Shown here piece by piece: positions 58,347 through 64,000 of a stretch of DNA of 64,000 nucleotides; the stretch's first letter is position 1; the number at the start of each line of letters is the position of its first letter. The notes under the pieces are model-generated. The model had not been told where the DNA came from and made no database searches. It saw only the letters and a program-made list of their open reading frames with translations. The stretch comes from Cystobasidiopsis lactophilus (Eukaryota > Basidiomycota > Agaricostilbomycetes > Agaricostilbales > Chionosphaeraceae), in NCBI GenBank assembly GCA_001599975.1, contig BCIO01000005.1, positions 1,550,001 through 1,614,000 on the forward strand. Reading direction: 5' to 3'. The position numbers were made by a program, and so were the translations under genes.

Positions 58347-59817
58347 TCATGCCTCGTCCTTTGGGGCGTCGCCGTTGGGCTCGGCAGCCGCGACGGTGGT
58401 GTCCGGGTCGAGGACGGTCAGGTCGCCCTCGTCGTCTGCGCCATTGGTGGCAGCAGGGGCGGCGGCGGTGGTGGGGGCGGACGACTCGGGCTCGGCGCCG
58501 TCCTCCTTCTTCTCGTCCTTCTCGGGCAGGAAGCCCTTCCAGCCCTCGAGCAAGTCCTGCGAGCGCTTCTTGAAGTTGAACTCGTCGTCGCGGGGAATTT
58601 CGCCTAGGTTGACGATGCGGCGAAGGACCTTGGGCAGCTTGGTAGCCTGTGCGAGTCGAAATGCTGAGGACATTGCAACAAGAGCAATGAAGGGGGACGA
58701 CACGTACCGAGAGCCACTCCTCCTTGTGCTCGAAAGACTCCATCTCTTTGAAAGTCTTGTCCAACGCCTCGCTTTCCTGTTCGTTCAACAAAAGGCAAGA
58801 CATCAGAATATACTCCTGATATCAGGGAAGCATCGAAACGGACCTTTCCGTCAGGCAGCGTCTTGCCGAGGAAGGCCTTCTGCAGCTTGTGGCGCCAATC
58901 CTTGCACTTCTTCTCGCCATCCACCGCGTCTGTGGTTTCCAGTTGTCCTAAGCATCAGAAGAGAACGGGATGACTGATAGGGGAGGGCAGAAGGGACGCA
59001 CCGTCAGACTTTTTCTTGCCGGCGTCCTTCTTAGGCTTGGTATCCTGCGCGGCGAAAGGCCCAGGTGAGCTGCCGCCACGTCGAGCTGGGATCTGGCCCT
59101 CAGGAGACACACCTTCTTTTTGGCCTCCGTCTTGGGCTTCTTAGCCGCGCTGGTCTTAGCCTTGGAGGAGGCCTTGCGCTTGGAGCCGGTCGCCCCGTCC
59201 TCGGACGCGAGCTCGTCGTCCTGCATGTTGACCTCGGCGTCCTTCTTCTCCTCCATGGCTGCCTTGTGGTCCTCCTCCCAGTCGGCCGGGTCCTTGGCGG
59301 TCTGGTAGGCGTTGACCATGGCCTTTTTGGCCTTGTTGGCGGCCGTGGAGAGGAACTTGTCGATGGCCTCGGTCGACAAGGGCTTCATCTCCTTGGTCAA
59401 GGACCAAGAGCTGTGCAACACAACCAGACACACAGTCAGCAGGACTGTCCATGATGACAAGGGAGAGGTGGTGGGCCAACGCACTAGTTGCCATCTGGGT
59501 AGTAGCAGAGCAGGTAGACGTTCTTTTTGCCCTTCCTGGAGCTCAACACGCTCTGGGGGAGGTAGGACTCGTCCGGGTTGACGACCTGTGAGAAGCGCGG
59601 GCAAGCATGAGCGAGTTTGACAGCTCGCTGAGAACGGCGCTCGATTGCTCACCTTGGCGGGCCAGGCGGGGACTGCGAGTCGTCACCAGTCATATATCAG
59701 CCTCATAGCAGACTGATCAAGGTGTCAGAGCGACTCACAGCCTTTGATGGTGCCTAGGACGAGGTCGCCGACAGCATAAGTGGTCTGCTCAGGTTCTTGC
59801 TCTTTCTTGGGCGCCAT
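58347..59817 (-). CDS. PWWP-domain chromatin protein with LEDGF-like C-terminal helical domain
   Basis: It starts MAPKKEQEPEQTTYAVGDLV. The PWWP domain runs over small exons: LVLGTIKGFPAWPAKVVNPD (FPAW stands for PWWP), then KKNVYLLCYYPDGNYSW. A long Lys/Ala-rich nuclear linker follows (SKRKASSKAKTSAAKKPKTE). A helical domain, CKDWRHKLQKAFLGKTLPDG, LDKTFKEMESFEHKEEWLSA, TKLPKVLRRIVNLGEIPRDD, resembles the TFIIS-N/integrase-binding fold of LEDGF and HRP2. The acidic tail ends at 58347. PWWP domains read methylated H3K36; fungal Pdp3 recruits the NuA3 acetyltransferase. The combination of both domains is an inference from pattern, strong for PWWP and moderate for the second domain. Confidence 0.85.
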
Positions 59818-60326
59818 TGCTTTTGCTCTTCGGGATTCTGTCGCGCCACGCAGAGCAACAAGAACCAAGTCAGCTCCAAGCTCTTCTGCAACCAGACAAT
59901 GGGCAGCCAAGCAGAACGGGTGGGACAATAAACGCGGATTTTGTTGATCGTCTACAGCAGCGCGAGCTTCGGCATCGATGACTGACCTGTTTGGGGAAAC
60001 GGTTCGGGCTGGTGTTCAGGCGTGCGAGCAAGGGCAAGGTTATAGCGGAGCGCAGGTCAGAGCTGGGACAGAAGCGAATCGTCGAGGGACAACAAAACCC
60101 GCGCGCGCATGAAGCGGAGCTCCCGCTCGACTCAAAAGCTTTTAGACTTGCGGTCCTCGAGCTCGCTGGGTGAGATCAACAGCAAAGGCCTCTCGACGGT
60201 GCGTTATTTTCAAACGGGCAGATGGTAGTGGGGATCAAACACCAAGGCGAAAGCCCTATATCCCTCCAGCGCTTGCCCAAACCACGGGAAACTTTGGGTG
60301 GTGGTGTGTGTGGGTGGGTCGGTTCT
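59818..60326. other. Intergenic, no gene seen
   Basis: About 510 bases between the PWWP start and the ATP synthase delta 3' end; no supported coding or RNA gene. Confidence 0.5.
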
Positions 60327-61009
60327 CTATCGGACAACAGCGCTCAAAGCCTCAAAGACCTGTGAATTGGAAACCAGAGACATCAGACAAAATGATCGTC
60401 TGGAGTGTGAAAGCCAAACTCACGGATTGCTCCGCCCTCGCTTCTGCCTTTTCCTCCTCGCTGCCGCTGCCGTTGGCTACCCTCTGCGCTTCGGCCAGAC
60501 CAGATCGGATGGCCTGTGAGATGGACAACCATGGCATCAGCACGGGACTGATGAAGTAGGGTCAAGCGCCGCACCTCTGGGGAGAAGGCGTCCAAAGGAT
60601 AGGCCTCGACGGCGTTGATGGTCAACAGGTTGGAGGGGTGGATGGTAGCGAAGCCGCCAGAGACTGTGCCCGACATCGTTGTTTAGCTTAAAGCACCCAG
60701 AAGCTAATGTGACGAGGCCAAGGACGCACCGAACCACTTTTTAGACTCTGCGCCATTGGACTCGATGACCTCCAACACACCGGGCTTGAGGGCCTCGATG
60801 CTGGGCACGTGGTGGGCGAGGATGCCCATGTCGCCAGAGACGGCGGACAGGTTGACCTGGAGGACCTCGGCCGAGTTGAAGATGGAGGCGTGAGGGAGCA
60901 TGAGCGACAGCCGCAGCTTGTCCGACGCCTTGGCCTCCTCCGCGTACGTGCGCTTGCTCAACGCCACCACGGCGCGGCGAACTGCTGGGCGGGCAGCAGC
61001 TGTGAACAT
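60327..61009 (-). CDS. ATP16: ATP synthase F1 subunit delta, mitochondrial
   Basis: A mitochondrial presequence (MFTAAARPAVRRAVVALSKR) is followed by RLSLMLPHASIFNSAEVLQV, NLSAVSGDMGILAHHVPSIE and ALKPGVLEVIESNGAESKKW. After an intron come VSGGFATIHPSNLLTINAVE and AYPLDAFSPEVRAIRSGLAE. The last exon ends VFEALSAVVR. This is the central-stalk subunit (bacterial epsilon) with a beta-sandwich and two C-terminal helices. Length and block order are as usual for fungi. Confidence 0.94.
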
Positions 61010-61258
61010 CTTGTTAGGGAACTGGAGCGAAGCCGTCGTCGATTTCTGGCCCTCGCCAGGACTCGGAGCCCAAGTTTCTTGAGGGCGCTTGGGAATTGTG
61101 GTGCCCGACTCAAGTGGGAGCCGAGCGTTTACAAGTGGCTTTCAGAGCCCGTGGTAGCGTACAAAGAAGAAGATAAGACTGCAGAAGGTCCGTTCGTGGG
61201 TTTTCGTATTTGCCTTGCAAAGAGCCACCAAGAAATAGCATCCGGCCACCAGCTTGTT

Positions 61259-61890
61259 TCACTGATACCCTTGCATCGGCTGAGGGTACGAGGGGTTGTA
61301 GCCAGTGTTGTACCCTTGGTGGTAGCCTTGTGGCGGCGGCATGGAGTATTGGCCTTGCGGCTGGGCAGTTTGGAGCTGGCTCGACTGGTCGAATTCCTGT
61401 GCGTCCACGAAAAACGAAGTCTGAGCCGCTATTCGGCCCGAGAGTACGCAGAACTCACAGCATTGCACTGTGCGATGGTCCGGTGCGGTAAGCACAAGCA
61501 AGCAAGTGCTCTAAGTGGTGGCTACGCACGATTTGGCACTTCCACACTCGGTTCGAGTTCATCGGAATCAAGGGCACTGTCAGCGCCCTTTGTTTCAGTA
61601 TTATAAGCAATGCTGAGGAGGAATGGAAGTCCTCACCGAAGCACTGTAAGGGTGCCGCAGAAGAGTCAGAAGTTGTCACAATCTTTGGAAGGGCGACAGA
61701 GCCCTGGGGGTGCATATCCTTACGATTTCTAGCCAAGTCCGAGCTTTCATGGCACTGTTGAGTTTGACACCGACGACATTGAGCTCCTGTCAGATGGGAT
61801 CAAAGTGCCAAGCCCACTGACAATACCGAAGAATTGTGGCAACGGGGGCAAACCCGGGGCTGGCCATCGGAATTGCTGTCTGTTGAGTAC
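61259..61890 (-). CDS. Small zinc-ribbon protein with Gln/Tyr/Pro-rich tail
   Basis: Exons joined in phase read VCPRCHNSS, ELNVVGVKLNSAMKARTWLE then I, CF, VPLIPMNSNRVWKCQI, CNA and EFDQSSQLQTAQPQGQYSMP, ending PQPMQGYQ. Two CxxC knuckles (CPRC and CQIC) frame a hydrophobic FVPLIPM core, as in fungal zinc-ribbon family 15 proteins. The CF exon is 7 nt (61637-61643). The tail has PQGYHQGYNTGYNP repeats. The 5' end is not resolved: no clear ATG in phase before about 61890, and the first exon may overlap the region upstream of TOA1. The function of the family is unknown. Confidence 0.65.
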
Positions 61891-62171
61891 TTGGTGGCTG
61901 AAGCATCAAAGCCGGGAGTCAAACAAGCAGGTTCACAAAGCCGGAAAGGGAAGGGGAAGCGAACGACAGCCAAACGACAAGCTGGGCAGGATTCCAACGT
62001 CATCCGGCGCTCTCTGGGCGGACCAAGTGCAGCTCACCAAATGCAAAAGTCCATGAGGAGAAGTTTGCGAGGTAGCACAAGTCGCGAGTCGACTGCTCGA
62101 GCACAAAAGGGCTCCGGCCTCGCTCCTTGGAACCGGACCAGTTCGCCACTTCTGGCCCTTGTCTCTGTGAA

Positions 62172-62970
62172 GATGTCCGCCAAGCCCGTGGTGAGCCTGG
62201 CGCCGTGTGTAGCTGTAACGCACAGGCTGTGAACGCGCGGACGAGTCGCAGCCCGCCGTGTACCGCTCCGTGATTGACGCTACCCTCGCCGGCGTGCGAG
62301 TCGACTTCGAGGAGATGGGCATCGAGGAGGACGTGCTCACTATCCTCCAGCAGGTGCGTCTTCCTGCTCTGCCTCGAGGCACATTGTGGCCTAGGTAACA
62401 CGGGTCGTCCACAGAGCTGGGAGTCCAAGCTGGCGGCCTCGAGGTCGGCCGATTTCTCTTCCGACCCTCGCATGGCGCCCTACGTGGCCCAGCAAGCTGG
62501 CAGCAGCAGCGGTGGCGCCAACGCGGCAGCCTCGACCTCGGCCGCCGTCAAGACGGAGCCTGTGGATTCCAAGCCCAAACTTGCGTCAGCAGCGGCGACG
62601 CCTAAAAAGGCCGCCAAGCCCGCGCCGCCAGCGGACGACAACCAGATCGGCAGTGACTTGGATGACTCGGACGAGGAGGACCTGGACGCGCAGGAGATTG
62701 ACACGGGCGAGGACGGCGATTTGATCATCGCGCTCTACGACAAGGTCGGCGCTTAATTCCCTCGTTGATGACTCCATCTCATTCGCGCTTTTTGATTGCT
62801 TACAGGTGACGAGGGTGAAGAACAAGTGGAAAGTCTCGCTCAAGGACGGCGTCATCAACGTCAAGGGCAAGGACTACCTCTTTTCAAAGTGTCAAGGGTG
62901 CGTGCCGTGTCCCCATATCCCTGTTTGAGATAACAATATTTGAACAACGCGCAGAGAATTCGAGTGGTAG
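62172..62970 (+). CDS. TOA1: TFIIA large subunit
   Basis: ATG 62172 gives MSAKPV, joined across an intron to PAVYRSVIDATLAGVRVDFE and EMGIEEDVLTILQQ, the N-terminal four-helix part. After an intron comes WESKLAASRSADF, then a disordered Ala/Ser linker with an acidic run (SDLDDSDEEDLDAQEIDTGE). The C-terminal beta-barrel part follows: DLIIALYDKV, TRVKNKWKVSLKDGVINVKG, KDYLFSKCQGEFEW, ending exactly as in the family. TFIIA holds TBP on promoter DNA. The linker is short compared with animal TFIIA but normal for fungi. Confidence 0.93.
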
Positions 62971-63470
62971 CCGACCTCGATCTGTACCCTCAAGAGCCTT
63001 GCAGCTTCTCATGCTGTCTCTCTGTTCTTCACGTCTTCAGTCTGGCTTGACGGAACCACGACCACGTTATATTTCCCGCTCTCTCGCTCTCACCTCCTCG
63101 ATTCGCCCTCTCGCGCCTCGCTTTGCCTTTCGCCTATGATCAAGTCGATGGAAGAGCCAACGGGCTTCGCGGGTGCCATTTTCCACAATGCAAAACCAGG
63201 GCTTAGGCCTTCTTCACCCTGTTCTATTCAGACACATGATCGTGCTGACCACCATTTTGAATCTCGGGTCTCCCGTTGAAGATCTGCTCTTCACTTCTTT
63301 CCACCACCGAGACCGGTGAGAGATGAGCCAGCAAGGCGGCATACAAGCTCGCTGCTGATCTGGCGGATAGTCTAGAAGTTGATGAAAGGAACTGGACGCG
63401 GGGCAAGGTCAAGGCGGTGTTGCAGGCGTTGAAACGCAGATGAGCGCTCAAAGTACAAGCGTCCGCTTGT
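62971..63470. other. Intergenic between convergent genes, no gene seen
   Basis: About 500 bases made of the 3' regions of TOA1 and the glutaminyl-tRNA synthetase gene. Confidence 0.5.
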
Positions 63471-64000
63471 TCACGCCTTCTTGCCGCTGTCCTCCTTCAG
63501 ACCGACGATCGTGTTGAGCACAAGCCGGTCACCATCCGTCCACTTGAGCTCCTTCCCCTCATCATAGGACTGGATCTTGGTGTCCTTGTTGTCCAGGCAG
63601 AAGTACGCTGTCCGCAAGCCTTGGAAGCGAGCGCATTCGTAGCCCACCACGCTCTTGGCCGAAGACGTCGAGTCCAGCTGAGCAGTGACCTCCTTGGTGG
63701 CCGCCTCCAAGCCCATGCTGATGACCTTCCAGATGTTGACCTCTGCTACCGCATTGGGCACCACCTCCAAGCTAGCTGGGTTGAGGTCGTCCAAGTAGTT
63801 GGGCAGCGCGGCTGGGTTGTCTGAGAGGAAGAGGGGCTTGAACAAGCGGGCTTCTGAGATGGTGACGGGCGAGCCGGAGGGCTTGTGTTCCGCCACCCAT
63901 TGAATGTAGCCCTTTGGCTTGGCGTTGGAGGTGTCAAACTCGCAGAAGATCTCGGTCACCGCACCCGTCGTGGGGTCCTTAGTGAACGAGGTGCACCTGA
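63471..64000 (-). CDS. GLN4: Glutaminyl-tRNA synthetase, C-terminal part
   Basis: The gene runs off the right edge of the window; only the C-terminal anticodon-binding beta-barrel is present. Visible: TSFTKDPTTGAVTEIFCEFD, AKPKGYIQWVAEHKPSGSPV, EARLFKPLFLSDNPAA, ARFQGLRTAYFCLDNKD and LVLNTIVGLKEDSGKKA before the stop at 63471. IQWV and the late GYFxxD-type block (TAYFCLD) are typical of eukaryotic GlnRS. No intron is seen in this part. Confidence 0.9.
   Translation of the reverse strand, partial: RCTSFTKDPTTGAVTEIFCEFDTSNAKPKGYIQWVAEHKPSGSPVTISEARLFKPLFLSDNPAALPNYLDDLNPASLEVVPNAVAEVNIWKVISMGLEAATKEVTAQLDSTSSAKSVVGYECARFQGLRTAYFCLDNKDTKIQSYDEGKELKWTDGDRLVLNTIVGLKEDSGKKA

Overview
This window is nuclear DNA of a filamentous or yeast-like fungus, most likely a basidiomycete. 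Almost every gene is broken by many short introns (about 50-70 nt), genes lie a few hundred bases apart on both strands, and clear fungal orthologues are present: Fhl1, Utp14, Cue1, Sgf73, Ndc80, Hem1, Toa1, Utr4. Several exons are only 7-18 nt long and at least two introns start with GC, a style that fits intron-rich basidiomycetes such as Pucciniomycotina better than smuts or ascomycete yeasts. The lineage is an inference; I saw no rRNA gene or other marker. I saw no transposon, retroelement, prophage-like unit, CRISPR array, or tRNA I could defend. The one reverse-transcriptase domain belongs to the host telomerase.

Layout. 1-2.0 kb: 3' part of an unidentified protein. 2.3-4.1 kb: a second unidentified gene on the minus strand. 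4.2-6.3 kb: a tandem pair of small M24-family metallopeptidase-like genes. 6.6-8.7 kb: a serine-rich protein and a multi-span membrane protein. 8.7-13.6 kb: three regulators on the minus strand (SAGA subunit Sgf73, a three-LIM Pxl1-like protein, and Fhl1 with FHA plus forkhead). 14.1-17.6 kb: a short-repeat protein, then a free-standing hydantoinase-B/5-oxoprolinase C-terminal domain. 17.6-22.3 kb: UTP14 and an F-box protein. 22.9-24.9 kb: an EVE-domain protein and CUE1. 25.3-26.4 kb: a very divergent histone H4. 26.7-28.6 kb: a BTB protein. 28.6-30.7 kb: no gene I can support. 30.7-34.1 kb: a hybrid histidine kinase. 34.2-36.8 kb: an ELYS-domain nucleoporin. 37.1-45.4 kb: a three-gene block present twice in tandem. 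45.5-50.8 kb: UTR4, HEM1 and an aldo-keto reductase. 50.9-55.3 kb: telomerase reverse transcriptase. 55.4-64 kb: NDC80, a PWWP protein, the ATP synthase delta subunit, a zinc-ribbon protein, TOA1 and the end of glutaminyl-tRNA synthetase.

Most of the window is ordinary housekeeping. Two things stand out. The first is the histone H4 gene: eleven exons join in frame into a 125-residue H4 with an N-terminal extension and with Met at K16 and Ser at K20. The second is the duplicated block of an F-box-like gene plus two related secreted, probably surface-anchored proteins. All four secreted-protein genes carry a shared GATGAAACGC-type motif upstream, and the two B copies also share a well conserved leader.
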